Below are positions 1-7,674 of a stretch of DNA of 37,870 nucleotides, one piece after another. Location of the stretch: NCBI GenBank assembly GCA_002482805.1, contig DLGR01000011.1, positions 1 through 37,870 of the forward strand, written 5' to 3'. Origin of the DNA: Micavibrio sp. UBA7689. GTDB taxonomy: Bacteria; Pseudomonadota; Alphaproteobacteria; Micavibrionales; Micavibrionaceae. The position numbers and the translations under genes are program-made. The notes beneath the pieces were generated by a model, which did not search any database, had not been told where the DNA came from, and saw nothing but the letters and a program-made list of their open reading frames with translations. Position 1 is the first letter of the stretch; each line of letters begins with the position of its first letter.

Positions 1-674
1 ACCGAGTCGTTGACGTTGATCGCAGGGAACGGCAGCAGGCCCTTCTTCTGCAACTGGTAGAGGCGATTGACGCCGGTCGTCGTCTCCTCGGTGACGCCAC
101 GGATCGCGTCACGCTGCTTCGTGAAGAAGCCGGGCGTCGCGACAAGCCGCTTGCGGATCTGGGCGAACAGGAATTCCTCCTCCTCGCTGGCGGGGTTGGA
201 GAGCAGGTCTTCGCCCGCTTCGACGCGCGCGCCGAGAAGGATGTACATGGTGGCGTCGCCGCCATCGTCGAGGATCATGTTCGAGGGCGCGCCGTCGGCC
301 CACTGGAAGATCTTGTCCGTATAGGTCCAGTACTCTTCGAGCGACTCGCCCTTGATGGCGAAGACGGGAACGCCCGTGGCCGCGATCGCCGCCGCCGCCT
401 GATCCTGCGTGGAAAAAATGTTGCAGGACGCCCAGCGCACATCCGCGCCAAGCGCTTTCAACGTCTCGATCAGCACGGCCGTCTGGATCGTCATATGCAG
501 CGAACCGGTGATGCGCGCGCCCTTCAGCGGCTTGCTTTCGCCAAACTCCTCGCGCGCGGCCATCAGGCCCGGCATTTCCGTTTCGGCGATGACGATTTCC
601 TTGCGACCCCATTCGGCGAGGGAGATGTCTTTTACTTTGTAATCGTTTTGAACGGTTTGCGGTTTGGCGGACAT
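1..674 (-). CDS. ahcY: Adenosylhomocysteinase, N-terminal part (cut by window edge)
   Basis: S-adenosylhomocysteine hydrolase splits SAH into adenosine and homocysteine in the cytoplasm, relieving product inhibition of methyltransferases. About 224 N-terminal residues of a normally 430-470-residue protein are present. Family signatures seen in order are TGSLHMTIQTAVLIETL (substrate-binding His), WASCNIFSTQDQAAAA, ESLEEYW and TTTGVNRLYQL, and the sequence runs into PAINVNDSV at the edge, just before the catalytic lysine region. The ATG at 674 opens with MSAKPQ and is preceded by an AGGAG site. The NAD-binding half lies outside the window. In alphaproteobacteria ahcY commonly ends the chvI-chvG-hprK-rapZ-ptsM-ptsH cluster, which matches the genes to the right. 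Confidence 0.96.
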   Translation of the reverse strand, partial: MSAKPQTVQNDYKVKDISLAEWGRKEIVIAETEMPGLMAAREEFGESKPLKGARITGSLHMTIQTAVLIETLKALGADVRWASCNIFSTQDQAAAAIAATGVPVFAIKGESLEEYWTYTDKIFQWADGAPSNMILDDGGDATMYILLGARVEAGEDLLSNPASEEEEFLFAQIRKRLVATPGFFTKQRDAIRGVTEETTTGVNRLYQLQKKGLLPFPAINVNDS

Positions 675-718
675 AGAATGCTCCTAGCTAAGGGGTAGCG
701 GTTGAAATTTCGAAATCA

Positions 719-746
719 GGTATAAACAACCACAGCACATTTGCAA
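719..746 (-). promoter_or_regulatory. Putative sigma-70-type promoter of ahcY
   Basis: Read on the minus strand, TTGCAA (741-746) and TATACC (719-724) are separated by 16 bases and lie about 45-70 bases upstream of the ahcY start. This is a consensus match by eye only. I saw no SAM or SAH riboswitch-like structure in the leader. Confidence 0.35.
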
Positions 747-837
747 GACGCAAATAGGGCCGAAATCTGCGGGATTTCTAATGTATTGGGGTTGGGATAT
801 TTAAGGTTTTTTAACGTTCCGCGTCTAGGATGGGCGT

Positions 838-1227
838 ATGAAAACGCCTGATTTCAACGCGGAAGCCACAACCCCGCAATACACCTATTCCAGAAGCCCC
901 GTGCATCCGCGCGGCTTTATGATTTTGAAATACAGCGACGATATGACGCGCGAGCCCGCGCCCGTGGGGGATTACACCGTTTTGGATACCAACGAAGATC
1001 TCGTTCTGTCGGAGAAGAAGGTCATCAACCTCGTTTCGTTGATGAATGGCCGGAAAAATCTTATGGAGCTTGGCCACGAAACAGGAATCCGTACGCTTTA
1101 TCATGTGGTTACGGAGAAAGACGACGAAAACAAGGTCCGTGTGGTATTCTATAATCTTGGAAAAGAGGGTGTGTCCGTAGAGAACGCGCTTTTCCGCATT
1201 GAAAGAGGTGAAACCGATGTCGTTTAA
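838..1227 (+). CDS. Small uncharacterised protein, possible PqqD-like fold
   Basis: A 129-residue cytoplasmic protein with no signal peptide or membrane segment; I do not recognise its family. The ATG at 838 follows an AGGATGGG ribosome site. Residues 55-78 (LVLSEKKVINLVSLMNGRKN and on to MEL) fit the loose pattern L-S/N-E-x(n)-hydrophobic-x-x-L-x-x-G-x-x-x-x-x-E-L of PqqD/RRE-type winged helices, followed by a possible beta wing (KVRVVFYNL). This resemblance is weak and judged by eye. Its stop overlaps the start of a 40-codon reading frame with a strong ribosome site, so the two probably form a bicistron. The pair points against the flanking minus-strand genes, sitting where ptsM/ptsH genes are often found. 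Function unknown. Confidence 0.72.
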   Translation: MKTPDFNAEATTPQYTYSRSPVHPRGFMILKYSDDMTREPAPVGDYTVLDTNEDLVLSEKKVINLVSLMNGRKNLMELGHETGIRTLYHVVTEKDDENKVRVVFYNLGKEGVSVENALFRIERGETDVV

Positions 1228-1339
1228 ATTGAGACCCGTTTTGGAAGGTCAGGCCCATTCCACAAGCGATAAGGCATTTATTCGGGGACAGAGTTTAAAC
1301 CTGAATATTGGCGGCGCGACGCCGACGCCCACCGTTTAA
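1217..1339 (+). CDS. Predicted 40-residue peptide overlapping the upstream gene
   Basis: The frame starts with ATG at 1217 inside the last codons of the 129-residue gene and ends with TAA at 1339. It begins MSFKLRPVLEGQ and ends GGATPTPTV. The ribosome site AGAGGTG lies six bases before the ATG, better than that of most neighbours, which together with the stop/start overlap argues for translation by coupling. A rho-independent terminator follows after 23 bases. The peptide has no cysteine and no hydrophobic segment. It might be a structural small protein, a peptide partner of the upstream protein, or (speculatively) a modified-peptide precursor. It could also be non-coding; conservation would decide. 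Confidence 0.5.
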   Translation: MSFKLRPVLEGQAHSTSDKAFIRGQSLNLNIGGATPTPTV

Positions 1340-1362
1340 CAAAATTCCACTCTGTAGAGGGT

Positions 1363-1389
1363 AAAAAGGACGCAGGCAGCGTCCTTTTT
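1363..1389. terminator. Bidirectional rho-independent terminator
   Basis: Eleven-base perfect stem (AAAAAGGACGC with GCGTCCTTTTT) and a five-base loop, with A and T runs on both sides. It lies between the convergent plus-strand 1217-1339 frame and the minus-strand gene ending at 1392, and can serve both. Confidence 0.85.
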
Positions 1390-1391
1390 GT

Positions 1392-2366
1392 TTAGTCGTG
1401 ATCGAGGCTCTGGCCGCGCTTGCTCGCCATGGTTTTGCATCCGTAGGCCAGCATGCCGATGATGGATGTCGCCACCAATGCTTTGCCTTGCCATGTGTCC
1501 AAACCATACCCTGCCACCGCGGCCGTTGCCTGCATGAAAGATGACGCGAGCTGAATACCGCCTGCCACTTTTTGCGGAGCTTTGTGGATGTATTCCGCAA
1601 CCCCTAAAAACGCCTTGCCCAAAAACCCTCTGGGTTTGTCTTCACCGATAACAGGATCGGTTTCGGGATTACGGTCTTCAGGTTTGATGGAAGTTTTGCC
1701 CGAAAGATATTGCACCAGATGCGTGCCATATTGGTTTTCGCCCTTTTCGGGAACGAAGTCGGCGCTGACGGCGGCCACATTCATCAAGCCTGCAACAATT
1801 TGCAGTGAACCGCCGATCGGATCGATCGCAATGCCGGGAATACCGATGGTGGTTTGAATGATCTTTCCGATGCCTTCCATGGAGCGTCCGGCTTCGTTCG
1901 GATAATCCTTAACGTTCAAATACGGAAAGCCTTTCATGAAGAACAGGCCTTTATTCTCTTTCAAAACATTGATCGCGTAATCGTGCGCCTCATCCGTCAT
2001 TTTTACGGGGACCAGCGGGTTTTTGTGGGCCAACACGTAAGCGAGGCAAACGATGGTTTTTTCGTAGCGGGTTTGTGGATCTTCGTGCAGGCCGCGGGCT
2101 TCGAGTTCGGCGGATTTTTGCGCACTATCCTTGCTCCCGTCCCCGTATTTACCTGCGAAATAGCTGTGCGCCATGTCGGGTGATGCGCCGACGACGCTGA
2201 GAGCGGCAACACCCAAACCGACAGGGCCTGCCTCGGCGGCGGCGGCAATACCGGCCGTTATAAGACCTATTTCCTGCGCGAGGTCGAGCCATCCATGAAG
2301 GCTCATCCATTTCACACTGTCGGCCCAGTGTTTTTGAATTTCGGGAGTTTCGTTCATTTCAGACAT
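1392..2366 (-). CDS. Uncharacterised protein with Ala/Gly-rich hydrophobic segments
   Basis: A 324-residue protein if started at the ATG at 2366 (MSEMNETPE); an in-frame TTG lies three codons upstream and another ATG three codons downstream, and none has a strong ribosome site. I do not recognise the family. Hydrophobic stretches occur near residues 30-60 (GLITAGIAAAAEAGPVGLGV), near 180-205 around GIPGIAIDPIGGSLQIV, and near the C-terminus (ALVATSIIGMLAYG), separated by charged soluble segments. There is no clear signal peptide, so it may be membrane-associated or insert post-translationally. It has its own promoter with a striking inverted repeat. It occupies the place between rapZ and ahcY where EIIA-Man and HPr genes are common, but shows no PTS motif. 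Confidence 0.7.
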   Translation of the reverse strand: MSEMNETPEIQKHWADSVKWMSLHGWLDLAQEIGLITAGIAAAAEAGPVGLGVAALSVVGASPDMAHSYFAGKYGDGSKDSAQKSAELEARGLHEDPQTRYEKTIVCLAYVLAHKNPLVPVKMTDEAHDYAINVLKENKGLFFMKGFPYLNVKDYPNEAGRSMEGIGKIIQTTIGIPGIAIDPIGGSLQIVAGLMNVAAVSADFVPEKGENQYGTHLVQYLSGKTSIKPEDRNPETDPVIGEDKPRGFLGKAFLGVAEYIHKAPQKVAGGIQLASSFMQATAAVAGYGLDTWQGKALVATSIIGMLAYGCKTMASKRGQSLDHD

Positions 2367-2371
2367 ACTCA

Positions 2372-2426
2372 GCAATACCCAAAGTTTAAACTGCGAGGAC
2401 TATAGGGGTATTGCCAAAAAATGCAA
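2372..2426 (-). promoter_or_regulatory. Promoter with 9-bp inverted-repeat operator
   Basis: On the minus strand TTGCAT (2421-2426) and TATAGT (2398-2403) are 17 bases apart, a good sigma-70-type pair. A perfect 9-bp inverted repeat flanks the -10 region: one arm (2406-2414) lies in the promoter spacer and the other (2372-2380) ends five bases before the ATG at 2366. A ten-base palindrome AGTTTAAACT (2383-2392) lies between the arms. The geometry suggests a repressor operator; the regulator is not identifiable. Confidence 0.5.
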
Positions 2427-2459
2427 TAAAATTATGGAAATATTATTAGCTTGTGCTAA

Positions 2460-3308
2460 TCAAGCACGGTCAATATCGCGGTGTTCCACGGTGGTGAGGA
2501 TGTTTTTGGCATTCAGCCACTCGCTCATTTTTTCGGAAACGTAAACAGATCTGTGTTTGCCGCCCGTGCATCCGAACGCGATGGTGAGATAGTTTTTGCC
2601 TTCATGTGTGTAGCGGTCAAACAGCGGCCCGATCATATCCTTGAAATGGCGCAGAAAACCTTCAAGCGATGAATCACCTTCAATATATTCCGCCACGTTT
2701 TTGTCCTTGCCCGAAAAGGGCCGCAATTTCACATCCCAGTGCGGATTTTTCAGAAAGCGTACGTCCATGACGATATCGGCTTCGCGCGGCAGGCCGTGTT
2801 TGAAACCGAACGACATGATGGTGACGGTGAGGCGGTTTTTACGATTTTCTTCGAAATGGCCGGATACTATACGGCGTAGATCATGGATGGAAAGATCAGT
2901 GGTGTCGATGATCGGATCTGCAATCTCCTTAAGAGGGAAAAGCAGGGACAGTTCCTTTTTTATGCCTGCACTGACGGGGCGGTCGCCGGCCAGAGGGTGG
3001 CGGCGACGCGTCTCGGTGTAACGCTTTTGCAAAATGCCCTCATCGCATGTCACAAACATCAATTTTGCGCCTAATGCCTGTACCTTTTCGACGATGGCGG
3101 CGGGGTCGAAATTACGCGTACGGGTGTCTATGCCGATGGCGATGGGTTTTTTATATTCGCCGCTTTCTTCCAGAAGATTGTCGATCAGCGAAAGCGGGAA
3201 GTTGTCGAACACCTCATAGCCCAGATCCTCGAGCACTTTGAGTGCGGAGGACATGCCCGCCCCTGAAAGGCCGGTGATGAAAAGAAGCGGTGGTTGAAGT
3301 GCAGACAT
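2460..3308 (-). CDS. rapZ: RapZ family nucleotide-binding / RNase adapter protein
   Basis: In enterobacteria RapZ binds nucleotides, small RNAs and RNase E to control GlmS; in alphaproteobacteria the gene usually sits next to hprK and PTS-regulatory genes. The protein is 282 residues, normal for the family. An N-terminal P-loop-like site is at 13-20 (GLSGAGMS), then VLEDLGYEVFDNFPLSL, the TRRRHPL segment, and the C-terminal family signature GCTGGKHRSVYVSE. The Walker A lysine is replaced by methionine (M19), which is unusual since this position is normally K or a basic residue. The gene follows chvG by only 18 bases, leaving no room for the expected hprK. Transcription is probably from the chvI promoter. 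Confidence 0.93.
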   Translation of the reverse strand: MSALQPPLLFITGLSGAGMSSALKVLEDLGYEVFDNFPLSLIDNLLEESGEYKKPIAIGIDTRTRNFDPAAIVEKVQALGAKLMFVTCDEGILQKRYTETRRRHPLAGDRPVSAGIKKELSLLFPLKEIADPIIDTTDLSIHDLRRIVSGHFEENRKNRLTVTIMSFGFKHGLPREADIVMDVRFLKNPHWDVKLRPFSGKDKNVAEYIEGDSSLEGFLRHFKDMIGPLFDRYTHEGKNYLTIAFGCTGGKHRSVYVSEKMSEWLNAKNILTTVEHRDIDRA

Positions 3309-3326
3309 GTTTGTTTTTTAAACCTT

Positions 3327-5075
3327 CTAGGCCTTGTTCAATACCACGTTGAAGCGCGCGCCGCCGATGGAGCCGTCATCATTGCGCAGATTTTCCGCCC
3401 AGATCTGCCCGCCATGCGCGTCCACGATCTGTTTGGATATAGACAGGCCCAAACCCGAATGGTGGCCGTAGCCTTCGTGTTGTGGCCGTTCAGTATAGAA
3501 ACGTTCGAACACGGTATGGAGTTTGTTTTCGGGAATGCCCGGGCCTTCATCGTCGACTTGTATCATGATCTTGTCGTTCTGCAGCAAAACCCGCACCGTC
3601 ACATGGCCGTTTTCCGGGGAGAAAGACAGTGCGTTTGTAATAAGGTTTCCGAACACTTGCGAAAGGCGATCCTTGTTGCCCTTGATGAATAATTCAGGCG
3701 TATCGGGAAGCTCTAGAACAATACGCGTATCGGCGTCGTCCCGATCATCGCTACCGCGCTTGAGAGGCTTTTTGTAGGCATCGCGCAGGGCAAACATAAG
3801 TTCGGGTATTTCCACCCGTCCCATCTCTTCGCGGGACAATTCCGCATCGAGGCGCGAGGCGCTGGAAATGTCGGAAATCAGCCGGTCGAGGCGCGTTACG
3901 TCGTGCTGGATAATATCCATCAGCTTCTTGCGGTTGCCCTCATCCGTGACTTTGCCGGCTGTCTCTACAGCGCTACGCAAACTGGTCAGAGGGTTTTTGA
4001 TCTCATGCGCAACATCCGCAGCAAAACGTTCGATCGTATCCATGCGGGTGAAGAGTGCGTAAGTCATGTCGCGCAGGGCAATAGAGAGGTCGCCGATCTC
4101 ATCGTTACGATGCGACATGTCGGGAATTTCCACATAACGTCCTTTACCTGTCCGCACCATTTCCGCAGCATAAGCGAGGCGTTGGAGGGGGCGTGAAATG
4201 AGCCCCGAAAGATAAATGGAAAGCATAACCGTAACACCCAGCGCGCCCAGAAAAACCCGGAACACATCCACGCGGACTTCGGCGATGGCCTTTTCCAGTT
4301 CGGCCCCGTCGCGCAACAAAAGCACCACGCCCATCACTTGTTTCACTTTTTGCACAGGCGCGGCGACGGTCAGGACAATACGCCCTTCCTTATCACGCCA
4401 TGCGGAGGCTTGCACGTTGCCGGAAAGTGCGGCTTGCGTGTCCGAGAAGGTATAGATATTGGCGAGCTGGCTTTCGGGGAAGGACACCAGTTTCGTTTTC
4501 ATCGGAATCAAATCCAAAAAGCGCGTGGCGGATTCCGTGAATAGCGAGTCAAAGCTTACACGCGGTGCGACGGGCAAAAGATTTTCCATCTCCACCTCGT
4601 CCATGCCGCTGGCGAGTTGATGGGAATCAGCCAGCACGTTTCCGTCGATGGCATACAGGCGGATTCTGCTCTTACCGATCTCGCCCAGACGGCGAACCAT
4701 GCGGCGTGCAAGTTCGGGCTTGATAGCCTCGATTTCCTGCGGCTCTTGAAAGGGGACAGGAGAGATTTGATAGACAGGGCGCACCGCTCCTTCGGAAATA
4801 GCGCCCGAGAAAAGCTGCGCTTCGGAGCGCAAACCTGCGAGTTCCCCCTGCACGAGTGAGTCTGTGTATTGGCCCAGATACAAAATGCCGAGGCCCAAAA
4901 TCATGATGGCGATGATGTTGACCGCGAGGATGCGCAGCGTTAGGCCGCTCATCTGGTCGGGCGCGGAAGGCTCGAAATCCGGCTGGTTCTTGTTTTTGTT
5001 ACGGCGGAAGACGCGCCACAGCAGCGCAAAGGGCTTGAGCGCCGCGCTATTCTTTATACCGGTACCCAATGCCAT
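3327..5075 (-). CDS. chvG: ChvG/ExoS-type sensor histidine kinase
   Basis: Inner-membrane sensor of the ChvG-ChvI system, which in rhizobia and Caulobacter responds to acid and envelope stress. Order of parts: cytoplasmic N-terminus, TM1 (about 46-68, around LAVNIIAIMILGLGILYLG), a periplasmic domain of roughly 200 residues, TM2 (VFLGALGVTVMLSIYLSGLI), HAMP (RPLQRLAYAAEMVRTGKG), the HisKA box DVAHEIKNPLTSLRSAV with the phospho-acceptor His, and an ATPase domain with N box NLITNALSFSP, G1 DDEGPGIPE and G2 GLGLSISKQ. The start is uncertain: ATGs at 5075, 5105 and 5162 all overlap chvI and none has a good ribosome site. I chose the shortest, giving 582 residues and a 29-base overlap with chvI. 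Confidence 0.93.
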   Translation of the reverse strand: MALGTGIKNSAALKPFALLWRVFRRNKNKNQPDFEPSAPDQMSGLTLRILAVNIIAIMILGLGILYLGQYTDSLVQGELAGLRSEAQLFSGAISEGAVRPVYQISPVPFQEPQEIEAIKPELARRMVRRLGEIGKSRIRLYAIDGNVLADSHQLASGMDEVEMENLLPVAPRVSFDSLFTESATRFLDLIPMKTKLVSFPESQLANIYTFSDTQAALSGNVQASAWRDKEGRIVLTVAAPVQKVKQVMGVVLLLRDGAELEKAIAEVRVDVFRVFLGALGVTVMLSIYLSGLISRPLQRLAYAAEMVRTGKGRYVEIPDMSHRNDEIGDLSIALRDMTYALFTRMDTIERFAADVAHEIKNPLTSLRSAVETAGKVTDEGNRKKLMDIIQHDVTRLDRLISDISSASRLDAELSREEMGRVEIPELMFALRDAYKKPLKRGSDDRDDADTRIVLELPDTPELFIKGNKDRLSQVFGNLITNALSFSPENGHVTVRVLLQNDKIMIQVDDEGPGIPENKLHTVFERFYTERPQHEGYGHHSGLGLSISKQIVDAHGGQIWAENLRNDDGSIGGARFNVVLNKA

Positions 5076-5748
5076 AAAGGGTTTCGATATGGTTGAAGTC
5101 GTCATCCGTTTGCTTGAATTTTTTCCGGACGCGCTTGATGTGGGAGTCGATGGTTCTGTCATCTACGTAGATATTCTCACCATATGCCATATCAATCAAC
5201 TGATCCCTGTTCTTCACATGCCCCGGTCTTAAAGCCAAGGCTTTGACCAGAAGATATTCGGTGACGGTGAGATTTACGGGTCTGCCTTTCCATGTGCAAA
5301 GATGGCGTGCATCGTCCAGTTCCAAATGGCCGCGCAGAATTTTTTCGGCTGTGGTTTTGGGGCCTTCCTCTTTTTCCTTGAGCAGATCCTGACGGCGCAG
5401 CAGCGCGCGGATACGCTCAATCAAAAGGCGCTGGGAGAAAGGTTTGGTGATGTAATCGTCCGCGCCCATGCGCAGTCCGATAACTTCATCGACCTCATCG
5501 TCCTTGGAGGTAAGAAAAATAACGGGGGTCGAGGCTTGTTCGCGCAGTTTGGACAAAACTTCCATGCCGTCCATACGCGGCATTTTGATATCGAGGACGA
5601 CCAGATCAGGGGGAGAGGTCGTAATACCCTTCAATCCTTCTTCGCCGTCGCTGAAGGTTTTTACGGCAAACCCTTCAGCCTCTAAGGCCATTGAAACGGA
5701 TGTGAGGATGTTTCTATCATCATCTATCAGAGCAATTTGGTGCGTCAT
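5047..5748 (-). CDS. chvI: ChvI-type response regulator (OmpR family)
   Basis: A 233-residue OmpR/PhoB-type regulator. The receiver domain begins QIALIDDDRNILTSV, has the phospho-acceptor D53 in VVLDIKMPRMDG, the T/S residue in VIFLTSKDDE and the lysine in ITKPFSQ. The DNA-binding winged helix contains LTVTEYLLVKALALRPGHVK and ends with the family-typical ETLYGIGYRYKE. It is encoded directly before and overlapping its predicted partner kinase. An AAGGA ribosome site precedes the ATG. In many relatives pckA lies divergently upstream; here a 57-residue protein gene does. Confidence 0.96.
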   Translation of the reverse strand: MTHQIALIDDDRNILTSVSMALEAEGFAVKTFSDGEEGLKGITTSPPDLVVLDIKMPRMDGMEVLSKLREQASTPVIFLTSKDDEVDEVIGLRMGADDYITKPFSQRLLIERIRALLRRQDLLKEKEEGPKTTAEKILRGHLELDDARHLCTWKGRPVNLTVTEYLLVKALALRPGHVKNRDQLIDMAYGENIYVDDRTIDSHIKRVRKKFKQTDDDFNHIETLYGIGYRYKE

Positions 5749-5777
5749 AAAAATTCCTTATCAAAGCAATACTAACG

Positions 5778-5806
5778 TTTGTACGGGCCAATACGTTCAG
5801 CATCAA
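5778..5806 (-). promoter_or_regulatory. Putative promoter of the chvI-chvG-rapZ unit
   Basis: Minus-strand TTGATG (5801-5806) and TACAAA (5778-5783) with a 17-base spacer, about 30 bases upstream of the chvI ATG. Four of six bases match in each box. The rest of the 5807-5956 intergenic stretch is AT-rich and shows no other clear signal. Confidence 0.35.
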
Positions 5807-5956
5807 GGCGTAATCAGGGCATTATGATGAATTAAGGGGTTCGTAGCATGGTTAATAAAAAAGCAATATTATTACCATAATTATGTTTGACGGAGTGTTA
5901 TGTTTCGTGTTTCCATAACAATCAGAATTTATAAAACAACGGAGAGGGAATTAACA

Positions 5957-6130
5957 ATGCAAGCAAACAGAATTCAAGATCATTACTGTGGTGACGCCCT
6001 TGCAATCGCGGCGCGCGCTGCCGAAGCTACCCGCGAGAAAAAAACCAGCCGCCCTACATCCACGTATCGTCCCGACCAAGGCGAGCCAATTGTAAATGGC
6101 GCTAAATATCCTCCTCCTGCTATTTGCTAG
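5957..6130 (+). CDS. Small uncharacterised protein (57 residues)
   Basis: The ATG at 5957 (MQANRIQDHYCGDALAIAAR) is preceded by a GGAGAGGG ribosome site, whereas the in-frame upstream ATG at 5900 is not, so the shorter start is preferred. The first half is predicted helical and alanine-rich; the second half is polar and proline-rich, ending KYPPPAIC. There is no membrane segment. A strong terminator follows 22 bases after the stop, supporting a short independent transcription unit. Divergent from chvI. I do not recognise the family. Confidence 0.6.
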   Translation: MQANRIQDHYCGDALAIAARAAEATREKKTSRPTSTYRPDQGEPIVNGAKYPPPAIC

Positions 6131-6152
6131 TATTACACTTAAAACCTCCCTT

Positions 6153-6180
6153 AAAAGCCGCCATGCAGGGCGGTTTTTTT
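6153..6180 (+). terminator. Rho-independent terminator
   Basis: Stem AAAAGCCGCC with GGCGGTTTTT (one G-T pair), six-base loop, followed by a run of seven T on the plus strand. It ends the 5957-6130 gene. The A run on the other side allows it to act on folC (ending at 6202) as well. Confidence 0.75.
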
Positions 6181-6201
6181 AATGCCTGCCATTTTCTAAT
6201 A

Positions 6202-7674
6202 TTACCAACCCATGGATGTGCGGAGCGTGTCTTTTTCCGTGGCCAGAATATTGCCCATAAGAAAGAGGGATCCGGTGATGAGAATGCGCGCGGGAGGTCC
6301 GTCGCCTTGCGTACGCGCAATGTCGCGTACGGCGTCCCGCACATTGTCGGATTTGGAGATACGGGAATACCCTAAAGAGGCGGCAACCTCTGCCAACTGC
6401 TCGGGAGTGAAGGATGTGTCTTCCCCTTCGATGCGGGTAAGGGTGATGGAGTCAATATACGGAATCAAAGGTTGAAGGAAGGCTACGGGGTCTTTTCTGT
6501 TCACCATGGCGACGACAAGATGGAGCGGACGGGGATCGGTCTTCTTCCATCCCTCCATTTGTTCGGCCAGCACCATGGCAGCGCTGTCGTTGTGTCCCCC
6601 GTCGATAATGATGTCCCATCCTTGCGGTACCCATTCATTGAACGGATGTTTTTCCAGAGTCTGCAGACGTCCCGGCCAGCGTATATTGGCCAGACCTGTG
6701 GATAAAATTTCAGACGTAAAATGCTCCGGTGCGATGACCCGAAATGCGGCCAAGGCTGCACCGGCGTTCCAAATCTGATGATTCCCCAGAAGTGCGGGCT
6801 TTATCGTTGTAATAGAGTCACTTGCGTAGCGAAACAGCATACGGTCCGCTTCCGATGCGCTGGACCATTCTGCCCCGTAACGCAGGAGCGGTGCGGGTGT
6901 GGGTAAGTCGTTGGAAAGACTCTGGAATACTTTGTATACTCCGGCCTCTACAGCCTCTTCCGTCTGGTACCCGATCACGCAGGGAACACCGGATTTCATG
7001 ATTCCCGCCTTTTCCGCCGCGATTTTTTCCAAAGAATCCCCCAAAAACGCCATATGGTCCCAGGAAATGGTGGTGATAATGGTGCAGGCGGGCTGTGACA
7101 CGATATTGGTTGTGTCGAGCCGCCCGCCCATGCCTGTTTCTAAAATGAGCCAGTCAGCAGGGGTTCTGCTGAAGGCCAGAAGCGCGGCGCAGGTGAACAA
7201 CTCGAAGAACGTGATGGGTTCGTTTTTGTTCGTTTCGATACACTCCGTCAGAACGTCGATCAGGGCTTCGGAGCTGATGGGGTTTCCGGCGAGTGTGATC
7301 CGTTCGGTCGGGTGCACCAGATGGGGCGATGTATAGACGTGAACCGATTGACCCGACGCTTCCAAAAGGCTGCGAAGCGTGGCTACGGTCGAGCCTTTGC
7401 CGTTGGTTCCGGCCACGTGAACCACAGGGGGTAAACGTAAATGCGGATCACCAAGGGTCTTCAAAAATCGATACGCCCTGTCCAGAGACAGATCTATTTT
7501 TGTCTTATAGAAACCATACAGATGGTGGAGGACCCCTTCGAGGCGGGCCTCTACGGACGGGTCAGATGACGCACCGGTGAACCGTGAACCAATTTCCGCA
7601 TTTTTCGATACGGTGTGTTCCGGTGAACCTTTGCTTCGACTATCGTGAGGCAATTTTATTGGCCGGTTTGGCAT
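6202..7674 (-). CDS. folC: Bifunctional folylpolyglutamate / dihydrofolate synthase
   Basis: Adds glutamate to dihydropteroate and to folates in the cytoplasm. The protein is 490 residues, a little longer than the typical 420-450 because of a polar N-terminal extension of about 45 residues. The Mur-ligase-type P-loop VAGTNGKGST is near residue 87, followed by YTSPHLVHPTERI, the conserved ETGMGGRLDTTN and ISWDHMAFLG, and the C-terminal Mur-type domain with IIDGGHNDSAAM. The ATG at 7674 lies inside the end of accD (35-base overlap), so the two are probably translationally coupled. The accD-folC order is common in alphaproteobacteria. A later start would remove the extension and cannot be excluded. 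Confidence 0.95.
   Translation of the reverse strand: MPNRPIKLPHDSRSKGSPEHTVSKNAEIGSRFTGASSDPSVEARLEGVLHHLYGFYKTKIDLSLDRAYRFLKTLGDPHLRLPPVVHVAGTNGKGSTVATLRSLLEASGQSVHVYTSPHLVHPTERITLAGNPISSEALIDVLTECIETNKNEPITFFELFTCAALLAFSRTPADWLILETGMGGRLDTTNIVSQPACTIITTISWDHMAFLGDSLEKIAAEKAGIMKSGVPCVIGYQTEEAVEAGVYKVFQSLSNDLPTPAPLLRYGAEWSSASEADRMLFRYASDSITTIKPALLGNHQIWNAGAALAAFRVIAPEHFTSEILSTGLANIRWPGRLQTLEKHPFNEWVPQGWDIIIDGGHNDSAAMVLAEQMEGWKKTDPRPLHLVVAMVNRKDPVAFLQPLIPYIDSITLTRIEGEDTSFTPEQLAEVAASLGYSRISKSDNVRDAVRDIARTQGDGPPARILITGSLFLMGNILATEKDTLRTSMGW

Noticed and set aside
801..815. TTAA-N6-TTAAC upstream of the 838 gene as a CtrA box
   Set aside because: The spacing is six rather than seven bases.
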